Shown here: positions 11,658-24,364 of the stretch, in pieces | Layout of the letters: each line of letters opens with the position of its first letter | Numbering within the stretch: the first letter of the stretch is position 1 | Source: Apoderus coryli | Lineage: Eukaryota > Arthropoda > Insecta > Coleoptera > Attelabidae | Reading direction: 5' to 3' | DNA: 64,000 nt | Assembly: GCA_911728435.2 (NCBI GenBank) | Contig: OU452201.1 | Span: forward strand, 21,638,001 to 21,702,000 | The notes under the pieces: generated by a model | What the model was told of the DNA's origin: nothing | The model's database searches: none | The model's input: the letters and a program-made list of their open reading frames with translations, nothing else | Made by a program: the position numbers and the translations under genes

Positions 11658-11731
11658 AGTCGGTACCAAGCCAAATAGGTAGTAGGTAAATATAGATTTA
11701 TTTTGTTTCGAGCTTGGGCTTGGCACCGACT
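11658..11731. repeat. Hairpin with 15-bp arms
   Basis: AGTCGGTACCAAGCC (11658-11672) pairs with GGCTTGGCACCGACT (11717-11731) with one mismatch and a loop of about 44 bases. It could be a small MITE or a transcript stem-loop. No further evidence. Confidence 0.6.
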
Positions 11732-12807
11732 TATTGTAATCAAAACTACCCACCAAACGGATACATTTAATTTTACGCAGACATCTAGTGTGAGCAGGCA
11801 ATATGCCCGGTGAGAGAAAGTTGATAGACGATGGCCGGACGAGAAGTAACAACTGATTATATCCTATTGCCAACACAAGTATTTTTTTTACTGGCACATT
11901 GGAAAAAAAAATTTAAAAAATGTTTCGTTTACGCAACGTTGGGGATTAATGGGTTAAGTACTAAGTGTCAGTTATCAGTTATAATTTTTTATTTTCCAAG
12001 AAAGCGAAACGAGATATTTAAAACGGCATTGCGCCGCCCTCATGTATACCTCCGGGGGCGGCATCGAAAATCGCTACACGTCACAAACTTGTAAATGCTT
12101 AGAACTACCCCTATGTCAAATTTCTATTTTCTATCTTTTTTGTTTGATACCCAAAGCCCTATTCCTACCGAACTTATTATTTACCCGAAGAAACATTAAA
12201 AAGAAGTAAAATTTAAGTACCTAAACCTATAAAGTGGAACTTATACCTGAATTTATAACCCATTTTCTGCATCGATCTTCTTCTTTAGGAAATCGAAAGA
12301 AATGTACCTCTCGATTGTTTCTGTAACTGTTGTTACAATTTCGAAAAGCACATTGGTTACGACTTAATTTCGAATTGTTTCTTTCCATTTTCACAAAACA
12401 CAAAAATTATTTAGTCACTAACTAGGAAGTTTCTCAAATAAAAAAAAAACACAACACAAAATAATATAATTAGTCTAAAATTAGAAAAACACAAAATAAG
12501 TTAAAAAATATTCACAAAAAAAATAACTACGCAGCCAAAGATTAAATTTAATTTAATATATTAGGTAATTCTCTTCAAAACAAAATCAGTAGGTATGAAA
12601 ACAACCATAATATGTATACCTAATATAATATAGGTAGCACTGATAATTTTTTTATTATAGGTATTATAAGATCTACAACAATCTTGTTACATCTTTGCCA
12701 CATTGTCTACGTGAAATATTTAAAATATATGTAATAAATTGAAAAAGTATCTAGTCAATTCTTAAGTGGAGTTATAATTTTGACAAAGAATAATGTACAT
12801 TAATACC

Positions 12808-13172
12808 TACTTGATTTCGGTATTGGTATAAAAGTCTAATATCCACGAAATAAATTTAATATACCTAATAATCATTAATCCATGCCATACAACATGTTTC
12901 AAGACTAGACCAGTCCCATAAACAGTGGCGAGCAATAATTAAATCAAAAGCTTTTAGCTTTTAGATATTTAGATTTTTTTATATACATCAACAAATTATT
13001 ACAATGGAGCCAGAAGTATGTTTCTATCTAAAAGCTTTTCATTTAATGATTGTTCGCCACTGATCATGGGACTGGTCTAGTCTTGAAACATGTATGACAT
13101 GGATTAAATATTATTATATTAAATTTAATTCATAGAGATAAGGCTTTTATTTCAATACTGTACTTGTAATAA
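12808..13172. mobile_element. Fold-back (MITE-like) element
   Basis: The left arm (about 12808-12960) and right arm (about 13030-13172) are inverted copies. Good stretches include CAAGACTAGACCAGTCCCAT versus ATGGGACTGGTCTAGTCTTG, the words around AATCCATG/CATGGATT, and AAAAGCTTTT next to the centre. The loop is about 70 bp. No coding capacity. The size and arm structure fit a MITE; no target duplication could be fixed. Confidence 0.75.
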
Positions 13173-13538
13173 ATCACCCTGTGTGTTTCTTTTACCGACG
13201 AATCGGCAACAGCACGACACACACCACATTCGCTTGTTTTTTTTTCTACCCTCCCTACGTATCCCCTCCAGATTAATACAGAATTTCATCAATCTCTCTC
13301 TCTGACAATACAGCATTGTCGGTGCATAACTGTTGCAAATGATGTAAATAATTGTTATACGTTGCGTTTTGTTTCTGATATTAATAAACTACAAAACGGT
13401 TTCTGGCTGTGACAATACTGCTCTATGCTTTACACGCTAGTCTACGCCACGTAGTGGCTGGCATACTTAGAGATGTTCTCATTTTAATGCATTGGGCTGA
13501 CTATCTATTGTGTAGATTAATCTTTGGTATAGTATATA

Positions 13539-15774
13539 ACTATGACTAGTCTACGCGAAGATAAGCATCAAACGTATAAGAATACGAGCACAAAAAGAAT
13601 GTGAAAATAATTTACGCAAAATAGAAATATGACATTTTAGGGTCACTATGTATTAGTTTTTGGCGACACCTATTGAGGAGAAGAATGTATTAAAATATTC
13701 TATAAAATTACTCTAAGTTAAGAAATGAATGATTCGGAATACAATGAGATTCACTAGCGCCACCATCGGACATTTTTGTAAGTAACCATTTCGGATTCCC
13801 CTCTTAAAACCGACATCGAAAAATAGGACGTTACCCGAATGCGATATACTCGGTGTTTGATACAAAAATGCGTCCCGGTATGTAGTGAACCCCGGGCCCA
13901 CTGCTTGTATCTGCTCACCGGAGTAGATAAAAATAGTTAATTTGATGATGACTAAATTGCCTAAGCTGCGAACCCAAATATAATTTTAAAAAAATCGTAA
14001 ATATCCTCGTCTTCAGTGGTTAATACAATTATTTTTTAGCTGAAACTGAAATCATACTCACAAATCGTACAAATTAACAACATTTTCTTGTTTTCTTATG
14101 CTTTTAATTTTACTCATTATGTTGTAGTTCTATTTTGCGACGAAAATTGTAAAAATATTATAGAAATAAATAAATTATAACAAAAATACGTATAAAGTAT
14201 TATTGAAGATTTTCCTATGTAACCCTCACCACTATAAGACAATTGTCAATAGACCCATCATTTTTTCAAAATTGTCAACTTTGTGCAGGTATTTTGACAA
14301 TGCCTACCACACAATTAGCTTCATTGAGTTTTTCAAATAATTTCAAAATCACACAAAGTGAGCCACTCATTACTTTTGTTACGACCTTTGATCTAACACA
14401 AAAATAAATAAAAGAGTTTCAATCTTCTCATTTGCTACTTCATTTAACAAACAGGAGAGTTTAAATTCTAAAACAACGTTAATCTCCATGTTCTCTTTTT
14501 TTAATGATCATTTGTATCATACTCTTCTCTTCTGGGTAAAGCAAAAGATCCATTAAAAATAATTGGAAGCGGAATTGTATAATTTTATTTTTCTTGCTTG
14601 TAACTCTATACACCAGAGAGATTGTTTCGTGCATAACTCTGGTCTAATCCACTGGTTCATTACTCTAACAAAAACAGATCTCCTACTGTAAAGAAAAAAA
14701 AAAAAAGGAACAACAACGTTAAACGAATTTATCGATAAATTAACAGCCATATAACCGGTGGAAGCTTTGACAAATCAATTGGGTTTTAATAAAGTAGATA
14801 ATCATTAGAGACGTAAAGCTGTCCAGATTAAGTTTTGTTCGGTTATGTTAATGGAGTTTATTGGGGAGGGACTGTATTTCAATTTTATCTTTGCTTTTTA
14901 AGTTTAATTTCGAGAACCATCTATGTTTCCTATATAATAATAATGAATAATGGTACAAAAGAACTAAAACATGATCTAAATGACAGTTAGTGGAAATCAT
15001 TATATAGTAGGGTGTTTGGAGACAACTGCAAAAAATTGTTCAATTCGCCTTCATGCGATCACCAATAAATATATTGGCTGCTGTCTATGATTGCGCTCCT
15101 TATAAACATTGTGTCTATGCTACAAACATAATATTATTTACAGACAATATCACCATCATTTAGCGTTACACAATTTATAATATGATCCCGTTCTTGAAAG
15201 CAAAATAAATATCACTGAAGTATACTCTGATTGACACGCGAGGTAGTGTAATTAGCCTCAATGGAAATCTTGTCATACATCTTCTTTGAATTGAATGTTC
15301 AAATGTATCTGTTTATATTCCGCCGTGCATAGTGAGTCGTAAATAAAATCAGATATTTGTAAATTCGTTGTACATTTTACAGCCAACTGGTAAGTCAACG
15401 CATATTATCGTTATACCGTATACCTACTGTTTTTATTCTCCATCGGGCTATAGCAGCTTTTAATTCTGATTGCAGCTGTAAATAATTGCACATTTCGCAA
15501 TACATTTAGCGTTTATTCAGTTTTGAAGTGTTTTTGTGATGCCGAGGACCTCTTGCCTGCTATAAATTTTAACTAGAGAGTTCCGTTAACGGATCTAAGG
15601 ATTAAATTATTAGGGACAACTCGACAATTTTCAGCTTTAATTGCGAGTTTTGTTTTTGTAATGTTGGACAGTTCCAAATTACAAAATGGTGCTATCAGCT
15701 TCATTTGCAAATATAACTGAAATACGGCACACTTAAATTTCTATTTTGAATACTATTAAATGTCTATATGTATA
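13539..15774. other. No recognisable gene
   Basis: Mostly A+T-rich. A GC-richer patch at about 13740-13920 holds a 62-codon minus frame with no known motif. No clear inverted repeats. Other short frames look like chance. Confidence 0.5.
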
Positions 15775-16855
15775 ATATATATGTCAAAACAATTTCGTCA
15801 TTTAACCTTTGATTTTTTAAAGTATTATAAAAGCATATTTTAACACTCCGAATCATTCTCTCCCAAATTCCTCTCATGTGAGGGGCTGCTGGAGGGTTAA
15901 ATTTCCAATTGATATTTCTAAATGACATTTCTTCGTGCAATTTATCTTGATTTAACTCTTTGATAGAATTTCTGAGTTCTTCGTTCGCTCCTCAAAAATT
16001 AGTTCCATTGTCCGAAAACAATGTGTCCGGTTCGCCTCTTCTTGCTATCATACGTCGCATTGCCATTATTGCTGAATCCGTTGTTAGAGAATGTGCTACT
16101 TCCAAGTGGATTGCTCGCTTTTCACATCTTCCAACAGATACTTTAATTGGACTAAAATAATCAATTCCCGTGTATGTGAATGGTCTTATATTTGGAGTTG
16201 GTCTCTCCGTTGGTATTTGTCCCATAATAGGTGGCAACGTTTTCAAGTTTCTTGTTTTGCAAAATTGACAATCTTTGAATATCTTTTTAACAACGCACCT
16301 TCCTTCGATTACCCAATATTTCTGTCGAATTTCTATTCATTGGTGGAAAAAAATTTTATGATAATTCGGGACGATTAGTTTTGTCAAATAATGCGTTTTT
16401 CGCATAATTATTGGATTTCTAGTCGACGTACCAAGACAATTTAAAAATTTTATCCTTCCATCAATTACTAAAAGCTTGTAGTGATTTAATTTTGGGGTTA
16501 ATCTGTATAATTTACTTTGTTTCTTAATATTTTTCGATTTTTCTAAGTCTGAAATTTCTTCTGGAAAACATTGTTGTTGACATTCTTTAATTAATAAAAT
16601 TTCAGCTTGACGAAGTTCTTCTACTGATAGAAACTTGGAAAAATTTATTGGTATATGTCTAATTTTTGATATCATAATGTTTGATCATCTTCTAATAAAT
16701 GCTGTAATTCTAAGAAGTGTTGTCCATTTAGACAATCTATATACATGTCTCAGATTTTCTTTAACAGATTGAATTGTCAATAGGATATTTTCTTTTTCTT
16801 CGATTTCCTCTAACTTAGTTTCTTTGGTATAATTATTATTGACATTTGGCGATAT
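15775..16855 (-). mobile_element. BEL/Pao-type LTR retrotransposon, pol fragment (integrase)
   Basis: Read on the minus strand, the order is: a connection segment with RLSKWTTLLRITAFIRR (about 16740), a segment typical of the stretch before the integrase zinc finger (16675-16337), CQFC of an H2C2 finger (about 16265), then the integrase core with YTGIDYFSPI (first Asp), DTLFSDNGTNF (second Asp) and finally FNPPAAPHMRGIWERM. The last motif is a hallmark of the BEL/Pao group. There is a frame break near 16337 and an in-frame stop directly after the second catalytic block. LTRs, gag, protease and reverse transcriptase were not found. It is a dead internal fragment. Confidence 0.85.
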
Positions 16856-17129
16856 ATTTCAATCTAATACTTATATGTAATCTGTAAAGTTTCTAAAGTC
16901 TTCACAAACAGCTTGTTGGACACACATTCAAAAATACCACTAATATACAGCAAAACCATTTTGTTTCACAATTTTGCATCTCATGCGAGTATAAAATTAA
17001 AAGCTAAATTTAAACTTTTTAAAAAATGAAAAAACGAAAAAGAAGAAAGAAAAAGCAATCAAGTTTGATTAAAGAATAATTTTCTTTCTCAAATTGGTCA
17101 GTTTTGTTTTATTACTATTATTATTCACT

Positions 17130-17820
17130 CTGCTCCATCGAGACAAATGGTAGAGAAGTGGATTGCTAAATTTAAACGTGGTCGTACTAGCACAAATGAT
17201 GCAGAGCGCAGTGGACGCCCAAATGAGGCTGTTATTCCAGAAAACGTAAAAAAAATCACAAATTGGTTATGAACGATCGCCAATTTAACGGGCACGAGCT
17301 GACTGATATTGAAGAGATATCAGGTGGTAGTGTTTTTGACATTTTACACTAACATTTGGTTATGCGAAAGCTGTGTGCAAAGCGGGTGCCGCGTGAGCTC
17401 ACAGTCGCCCAAAAACAGCAACGAATTGATGCTTCAGAGGAGTGGTTGGTGCTGTTAACCCGCTATAAAATGGAATTCTATCGTCGATATCTGACAATGG
17501 ATGACCAGAATCCAAAAGTTAGTCAGCTGAGTGGATAGCAATCGACGAACCGAATCCAATAATATTACTCGACTACCTCCAAAAAGAACCACTATCAACA
17601 GCGATTATTACTGTGCACTTTTGGATCGATTGAAATCACAAAGAAACGGCCACTTTCCAAAAGAAAAAAGTTTTGTTTCACCAAGACAATGCACCGTGTC
17701 ACAAATCAATGAAAACTCTGGCAAAATTGATTACCCACCCACCCTATTCTCCAGATATAGCCCCCAGAGACTTTTTCCTGTTTTCAGACTTTCATTTCAA
17801 TTTCATAATAATAATAACAT
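17130..17820 (+). mobile_element. Degenerate mariner transposase (DD34D type)
   Basis: Frames read in sequence show WIAKFKRGRTSTNDAERSGR (N-terminal HTH end), then MRKLCAKRVPRELTVAQKQQ, FYRRYLTMDD (the first catalytic Asp region), FHQDNAPCHKSM (second Asp), and HPPYSPDIAPRDFFLFSD (third Asp). This order is that of classical mariner transposases. There are several frameshifts and stops, and a deletion between the first and second catalytic blocks. The extreme N-terminus and both inverted repeats are not visible. Inactive. Confidence 0.85.
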
Positions 17821-18539
17821 TCTAAACTAACCGAACTACCGAACTACGTTATTAAAAAATTAGATATAAAAAAAATAAACTGCCCTTGAGGCACGACTAG
17901 CTGTCCATATTTAAGTGTAAAACTAATATTTCTATAAACTTTTTTTCATTTACCTTTTTCGTAAAATTTGTGATGACAAGCTATTTTTTTTTTATTGTAG
18001 ATATCGGCTATTTTTATTAAATTATTTTGACCCCTTCTCCCCTACGTACGAACCCCTTTTTAAGCAAATTGTTCATGATACATTTCGTAGGTTATATCAA
18101 AACTATAAATGACTAGTCCATATTTCTGCTATGTTTAGGAAGTATGTTTTTTTTTACGTTTTAAATGATTTTTACACTTTTTTCGAACGTCAATATGATA
18201 TAATTTTGTCATGGTTAATGTGTTAGCTTATGCTCTCTATTCAACCAATGGAAAATTAGTCAAGTTTTTTTTTGTTTTATACACAGGAGGCAGTCCCCAA
18301 GCAACCCTGAAAATATCATGCTGTTTGGAATTTGTTTGCGACCCATATAAGCCGAGTACAACTTCCCTGGTAGAAGAAATTCTACCAAAAAAACTGTAGG
18401 TGCAGACGAAAAAACAGAATTAGTGGAATCTGTGAACAGCCAAGTATTAGAATCATAAGTTTTTATTAGTCATGATACCCGTAGTGGTCATTGCATCCCT
18501 AAAAAGCACCATTTTCACTCCTATCACATTTAAATGCCC
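17821..18539. other. No recognisable gene
   Basis: A 62-codon plus frame at 18211-18399 has no motif I know. The rest is A+T-rich. Confidence 0.4.
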
Positions 18540-18745
18540 CATACTTTATATGGAAGTAATTTGGAAAACCGTTTAGAATTCTGTAGAAAGGCATTACAAA
18601 ATCTCACAATTTTCTTCATGTACGTTTCACTATAGACGAATCTACGTTTCATAACAACATGGCGTTCACAATTTTCACTATTATGTTGCGCAAAATGAAC
18701 ACCAACAGAATTGTTGAAGTGCTAAAAAAAGTCTTGGGGGATTCC
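18540..18745 (+). pseudogene. Mariner-like (DUF4817-type) transposase, small core fragment
   Basis: Reading across frames gives NRLEFCRKALQN, then RFTIDESTFHNN, then HGVHNFHYYVAQNEHQ. These match in order the blocks '..R..FC.W.L', 'F.DE..F.NNG' (first catalytic Asp) and 'VNRHN.HYW...NPH' of insect mariner-like transposases. It carries one frameshift and is cut off on both sides. Confidence 0.6.
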
Positions 18746-19829
18746 GGGCAAAAATTTTGTTGGGTCGGTAATTTTTGTTGAGCATTTGAGAAAACACCAA
18801 ACACCCATTAAATATGAGATTTTTCCATTAAACAATTTTCATACACTGTTCATTTAAGTATACCTTACACTTGCAATATTTTCAAAATGAAATTGATTAG
18901 TCTACATGCTTTGTGCAAATGAAGTAAAATGACGAGAAAGCAATCAAAATGGAGCGGTTATATATTATCACTCTTGTTGTAGAGGAATCAATTAGGTTTT
19001 CATTAAATTTTTGGGTGCCCTAATGATACAGAACAAAACAGTAAGCTAATAATAAAATTCTTGGTCCATTGTTAACTTCCGTACACATCTTTTGTGACAC
19101 CCACTGCAAATCGTGACGCTTTGGTTACATTGGTTACACAGCCATTTTGTTCGTTCGTCTGCTGACACGTGATCAGACAAGATAATGGCACGTGTAGAAG
19201 GCGGTGTAGGTAATTAGTCAAATTTGCTGGGAATTGATACGACAAACTGCTCGAAATGGCTTAAAATTGATGATATTTAACATCAGTATTTAAAACCTAT
19301 GTAAGACTATTCATTCAATTCAATATGATAAATTTGATGATCCAAATTATATGAAATTTTTGGTCTACTTATATTTGAATTACACATTGAAATTGTTTCC
19401 TTTACAAGCAATGGGATTAGGCCTAGAGTTTCAGGTATATTTCAATTTATATGTAATTGTAACATATAACTAACATAACAATTAATTGTTATGCAAACGA
19501 TCTCTTACATAATTATAATAATACGCTTTATTAAGATTATATAAAAAAATATTCATCTTAAATGGCGAAATCGAGCTGGTTCTTATTTTTAAGTTGAAAA
19601 AAGCCGCTACTCAACACTAACAACTACACAACTAACAATAATGAAAACCCAAAAACATAAACTAAATGAATTGAATCAATATGTAACAACGATATACCCA
19701 TACCGGTACCCACAACAATTTACAATTCTTACTTACAAAACTATTCAAACATATCATGATTTGACAGTGAAAAACACAAAACTTTGTGAAATATTATTAT
19801 CAAAGTGATGAAAGTTTTGCAGTCACAGT
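18746..19829. other. No recognisable gene
   Basis: A+T-rich. Nothing identified. Confidence 0.45.
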
Positions 19830-20780
19830 TCGCCAAATGCGTATAATTATGTGCCATTGGACTGATCCAAATTAAGCCACTGTGAAAATATTAATAACAA
19901 AGTTTGAGCAAACTGGGTCTGTCAATGACAAGAAAACAGATACACGGGATCGCCTTGGTTGCTCGACTGAAGAAATCGCAGCACAGCGTGCAAATGTTGA
20001 GAAAACCAAAACCACATCAATTCGGCATAGATCTCAGAAAATTAGTGTTTCCACAACCACAACTGACTCATGAACTAAAGCTGGAAGACTATGGTCGTTT
20101 GTTGAATGGATTATGGAACAACAAAAATCGTCTATAGTAACAAGGCTCATATTGATCTTGATGGCTTCGTTAATCGACAAAATTGTCACATTTGGGGTTC
20201 CAAAAATTCACGAGTGATTGTTGAGAAACAGATGCATCCAAAAATGGTCATTGTTGGGTGGGCATTTTGAGCAAGAGGCATCATCGGCACATTTTTCTGC
20301 GAAAATTCAGTTGGGCAAGAATTATCCTTGAATTCTGTTCGCTATCGTGAAATGTTAACTAACTTTTTTGTGTCAAAATTACCATATATGGATCTCAAAA
20401 GGCCGGTGCAGCATGCCATGTAATCAAAGAAACTGTGGAATTACTGCACGAGTCATCTCCTGCTCGTGTTATTTCTCGTTATGGAAATCGGCATCAGCCG
20501 CTCAGATCTTGCGATTTAAGGGCTTTGGACTTTTTCTTTCGGTTTATTTAAACTCACAAGTTTATGTGAACAAACCCATAACGGTTAATGCTTTAAATAA
20601 CAACATTCAACGCTGTATCAGTGAAATACCGGAAATTTATGCGAAACAAACAATGCTAAACAACAAATGCCTCAAATATATATTCTATGTGTATAATACG
20701 TTTTATTTAAGGCACAAAACCGGCGTTATTATTGCCTTACACCAAATTTTCAGAAACGTTAGTAATTTTACTTATTTTTA
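19830..20780 (+). mobile_element. Degenerate mariner-like (DUF4817-type) transposase, nearly full length
   Basis: Successive frames show an N-terminal HTH (SDESFAVTVRQMR, then ILITKFEQTGSVNDKKT), SIRHRSQ, HIDLDGFVNRQNCHIWGSKN (first acidic block), RYREMLTNF, GAACHVIKETVELLHESSP (second block), and SCDLRALDFFF (third block). The C-terminal tail ends in VNALNNNIQRCISEIP. At least six frame changes are needed. Terminal repeats are not clear. It belongs to the same broad family as the elements at 25.4 and 52.0 kb, but to a different subfamily. Confidence 0.8.
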
Positions 20781-20979
20781 ATGCAGTCTAACACTTAACG
20801 TAAAGTTACGAAACCAGCAACGATATTAGAATGTTAAATAGAATTTCTTATGCTTGAGTTTTCTATAACAGCACGAGGGGGAATTTTCGATTCTGCGCAA
20901 TATTGAGGATGAAGTTATTTGTGGGAATATTTTTAGTCATAACATGTTCTATGACTGCTCGTTACTATAAATATCAAAT

Positions 20980-21290
20980 TTTATATTATTCGGGTCTTGA
21001 AGTAAATAATTATTCTCGGGAGACCAATCGTCTATCAAGCAAGTCCGCAGCAACAAGTCGCAGAAATGGTGTGCGATACAACCATTCTTAAAATTCTGCA
21101 TGATAATTTGGCAATTACAAATATATATAATTTGGGTGCAGAGAATGATCACACCATTGCACAAACCACAGCGGGCGACGATTCTAGTGATGACAAGAAT
21201 GGTGTGCTGGTCGACATTTTTACTGGAGACGAAACGTGGGTTCATCATTATGACCTTTAGCGAGACACGCCTATATATAATTTGCGAGCT
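20980..21290 (+). pseudogene. Mariner transposase fragment (first catalytic block)
   Basis: The frame 21066-21260 contains ILHDNLAITN and ends VDIFTGDETWVHHYDL. The motif 'TGDETWVHHYD' is the first catalytic aspartate block of classical mariner transposases. Another frame over the same bases supplies TPLHKPQRATILV, the usual stretch before it, so at least two frameshifts are present. Nothing recognisable follows after about 21290. Confidence 0.8.
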
Positions 21291-21299
21291 TGTTTAACA

Positions 21300-23750
21300 A
21301 AACAAGACGTTTCAAGAATTTGTCAACCATTATACTTAATACGAAACGTCCGTCTGGTGAAAGTATAGTGGTTGACAGACACACTCTCGAAAAGTCTAAA
21401 CAAGCCCTTAACATATAAGATTGTAGTACATTTCAAGAACACTACTATAGAAATTCTATTGGCAACAAAATCTTGCCTGCTATTATACGTACTACAGCAT
21501 AGTTTTTGTAACATTTCAATTGCAAATTTCACAATAAAGATAGGAAATTCTGATCAATCTCACAGTATTATTCGCGATAATTAGTAGATATTACAGTACT
21601 CCAGTCAGGTTACTGCTTGGTAATCCAGTTTCACGATGAACAAGTGAAAACTGTATCGACTTTCATCAATACCAGCCTGAGTAATACTATTATTATTTTA
21701 AAATTGGATCCAATAGTTAGAGTTTCAGTTTTTCTTTAACATTTTATATTTCTGAAATCAAACAGTAGATATAAGCACCCCTTGAAAAGTTTGTTATACA
21801 CCTATTTCTTATTATGAACTGCTTTATTATACCTTTTCCCATATTAAGTAGTTTTTTATTATACGCTCTGGCAGAATATAAAGGAAACTAACAACGTCGT
21901 TTGTAATTGATTGCTATAACAATCTTGACACTAACAAGAAACTTTTAGTATAAAAGACTCATTGTATATTGATTTGTTGTTTTTGTTGTCTTCCTTTTGT
22001 TAGATTTTTTTTTCTTCCGAGTTCATAACTTTTCATTAGAAATATAATAAAATGGTGCAATAAAATATAATTTCAACAAGAGCAATATATAGTTTGTCGA
22101 AAAGAAGTATCTACTAGTTTTTCAAAACAATAATAATTTTAGTTGAAAAAGGATATACTATACAGTTCGTTAAACAAATAATTTCTAGTCAGTTTCGAGG
22201 CTGTTATGTCGTTTTGAAACTTTAAGTTCACCGATATTTTGATTATTCTCAAATATATACCTCAAATACGAGGATATTTTACATTTAGGTTTCTAGAAAT
22301 ATCTTAGCTCATTTGTGTTATTTTATCAGAGAAGTATAATGTTTGCAGCTTTTTTAAGGCTAATTTATTTTAGTTTTTTATCTTGATTGGAATATTAGCT
22401 AGAGTAGTTGGTACAGTAGACGTGTTTTATTCAAGATCTCATTCACTTTTCGATATAATATGGATTAGTTCAGAGAATAAAATATATTTGTTTCTTACAT
22501 AAGTACATATTATATTCTTAACAAGTTAGAAACACGCAATAGTAACTACGATAATAAAAATTCTGCTTTCTTTTTATGTATTTTACGATCCCATTCTTCT
22601 TTAAAATCCTTTAGGAATCATGAATTATATTTCTAAAGCAAATTTTCGCATTATGTTTGACAGGCAATTTTTTATTTTTCTTAAATTTATGAATTTATGC
22701 GTTCTTTTTTGTTATCTTATGTCAGCAGACAGTAACGTGCAGCAATAATATGGGTTAAATTTCTTCTCGTTTTTAGCAAAACCTTTTGTTGCATTTAATA
22801 AATGAAGTACTTGACGAAAGTTATCCATTTTTTTTTAAACAAACAGAATAGAGTGGACTAAATATTTTCCCAAAAACCTTATGGAGTATAAGAGAGTATT
22901 TAACATAGTCGAGAAAGTAATTCGGTGTCTTGTTATATTTAAGACTTTAAGCGGCTCTTAGAAACTGATCTGAAAAGTGGACGAGTAAGTTATTAGGTGG
23001 ATGACAGTGCATATCGAGGACCGTGATCTCATTTGAATTTATTTAGAAACGTTTTCGGGCTACATTTAAATATTCAAAAAATCATGTTTTGATAATTTTA
23101 ATCTGAACCTGTTAGATGAAGGAAATCATGCTGTAAGCTATAGTTATCTCGTTTCTGTTAATAATTTTACAATTATTAACTCAAAAAATATAGAACGCAC
23201 GTACGGGTTGCAGCTACCACAAAAAGTTAAAAAATAATGAGAATGCTCAATTGAATAATTTTCATCTTGCCTTAAGGTAGAGCCCAATAATGGAACCGTA
23301 ATCTTTCAGTTAATATAATATCATTTTGAAACTTAATGTTGTCTTGTTAAAACCGCTTTTATAGATAAGACCAGACTCATAAATCTCCAAAGTTTATCTA
23401 CATAAACATTTTCCAATTTCACCATTCTAGATAAAATCTAGAATGAAACGTCGTGGAAAATTTTACCTCAAAAATGTTGTATAAATCACTTTATCCCGAA
23501 CTACATAACTCTTTTAAACGTTGGGGCATATTCCGTCCATAAAAATACTTTTCAATAATACGAGTGGCGCACTTTCAGTAGCAAAATGTTTACCAATTTT
23601 TACTGTTATGTGAGTGCTATATTATGATGAACTTTTTGTTACAATATATTACATTTTATTCACGTAGAATAACATTTTATATAAAGTGTACTGTATTATC
23701 TGGATTGCACGTATTTTATAAAAGAATATTATTAAGTCAAATAAACAATA
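21300..23750. other. No recognisable gene
   Basis: About 2.4 kb of A+T-rich sequence with no frame, inverted repeat or tail that I can support. A 70-codon plus frame and a 69-codon minus frame at 21323-21584 overlap and look like chance. Confidence 0.5.
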
Positions 23751-23817
23751 TTAAATATTCTTGAAATAAAAGTCGACCTCCACACAATAAATTTAATAAA
23801 AATCCTCAACAAATGTT

Positions 23818-23858
23818 ACCATACATGTTTCACAGCTCCGGGCTGTATCATCAGTGGT
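23818..23858 (-). ncRNA. Hammerhead ribozyme motif (left arm)
   Basis: Read on the minus strand: stem I strand ACCA (23858-23855), core CTGATGA (23854-23848), one unpaired T, stem II ACAGC/GCTGT with loop CCGGA, core GAAA, stem III AC/GT around a two-base loop, cleavage trinucleotide GTA, and stem I strand TGGT (23821-23818). All core bases expected of a hammerhead are present and both stems pair without mismatch. The extra base before stem II departs from the textbook layout. Stem III is only two pairs within self-complementary ACATGT, as expected for ribozymes that act as dimers. Activity is untested. Confidence 0.75.
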
Positions 23859-24323
23859 TATAAGAGAAAATTGACGAAAAGCTATGTTATTTAACTAAAT
23901 TAGTACATATTATTTTGGGAATTTTATTTATTAACTCTAGAAATAAGAATGTATATATTATTTTCAATTGCACCAAAATGATTTGAACTTTAAACTTACC
24001 ATTGTGTGAAAAAATAAAAATTTATTGTTAAATTAATTGTCGTTAAACATTTTAAATGTTTAACTTTAAACTTACCATTGTGTGAAAAAATAAAAATTTA
24101 TTGTTAAATTAATTGTCGTTAAACATTTAAAATGTTTAACGACAATTAATTTAACAATAAATTTTTATTTTTTCACACAATGGTAAGTTTAAAGTTCAAA
24201 TCATTTTGGTGCAATTGAAAATAATATATACATTCTTATTTCTAGAGTTAATAAATAAAATTCCCAAAATAATATGTACTAATTTAGTTAAATAACATAG
24301 CTTTTCGTCAATTTTCTCTTATA

Positions 24324-24364
24324 ACCACTGATGATGCAGCCCGGAGCTGTGAAACATGTATGGT
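24324..24364 (+). ncRNA. Hammerhead ribozyme motif (right arm)
   Basis: Layout on the plus strand: ACCA (24324-24327), CTGATGA (24328-24334), T, stem II GCAGC/GCTGT with loop CCGGA, GAAA (24351-24354), ACATGT forming the reduced stem III, GTA (24358-24360), TGGT (24361-24364). Cleavage would fall after 24360. It differs from the left-arm copy by A to G at 24336, which turns an A-U into a G-U pair, so stem II is kept. This copy and its mirror face each other, so transcripts from either strand would contain one sense ribozyme. Confidence 0.75.

Larger units (their letters stand above)
9946..13538. repeat. Interval bounded by a 31-bp perfect inverted repeat
   Basis: Positions 9959-9989 and 13496-13526 are perfect reverse complements (31 bp, inner part AATCTACACAATAGATAGTC). 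The similarity continues outwards into TATA(G/C)TATA. A related word, CTACGCAAAGATTAATGTG, occurs once inside at about 10264. The interval of about 3.6 kb also holds a 36-bp palindrome, a solo mariner-type terminus, a hairpin and a fold-back element. It could be the ends of one large decayed transposon or two copies of a small repeat in opposite orientation. Confidence 0.5.

Noticed and set aside
20903..21091. Small secreted-peptide-like frame (MRMKLFVGIFLVITCSMTAR)
   Set aside because: It overlaps a mariner fragment in the same region, is only 62 codons, and has no cysteine pattern or splice context.
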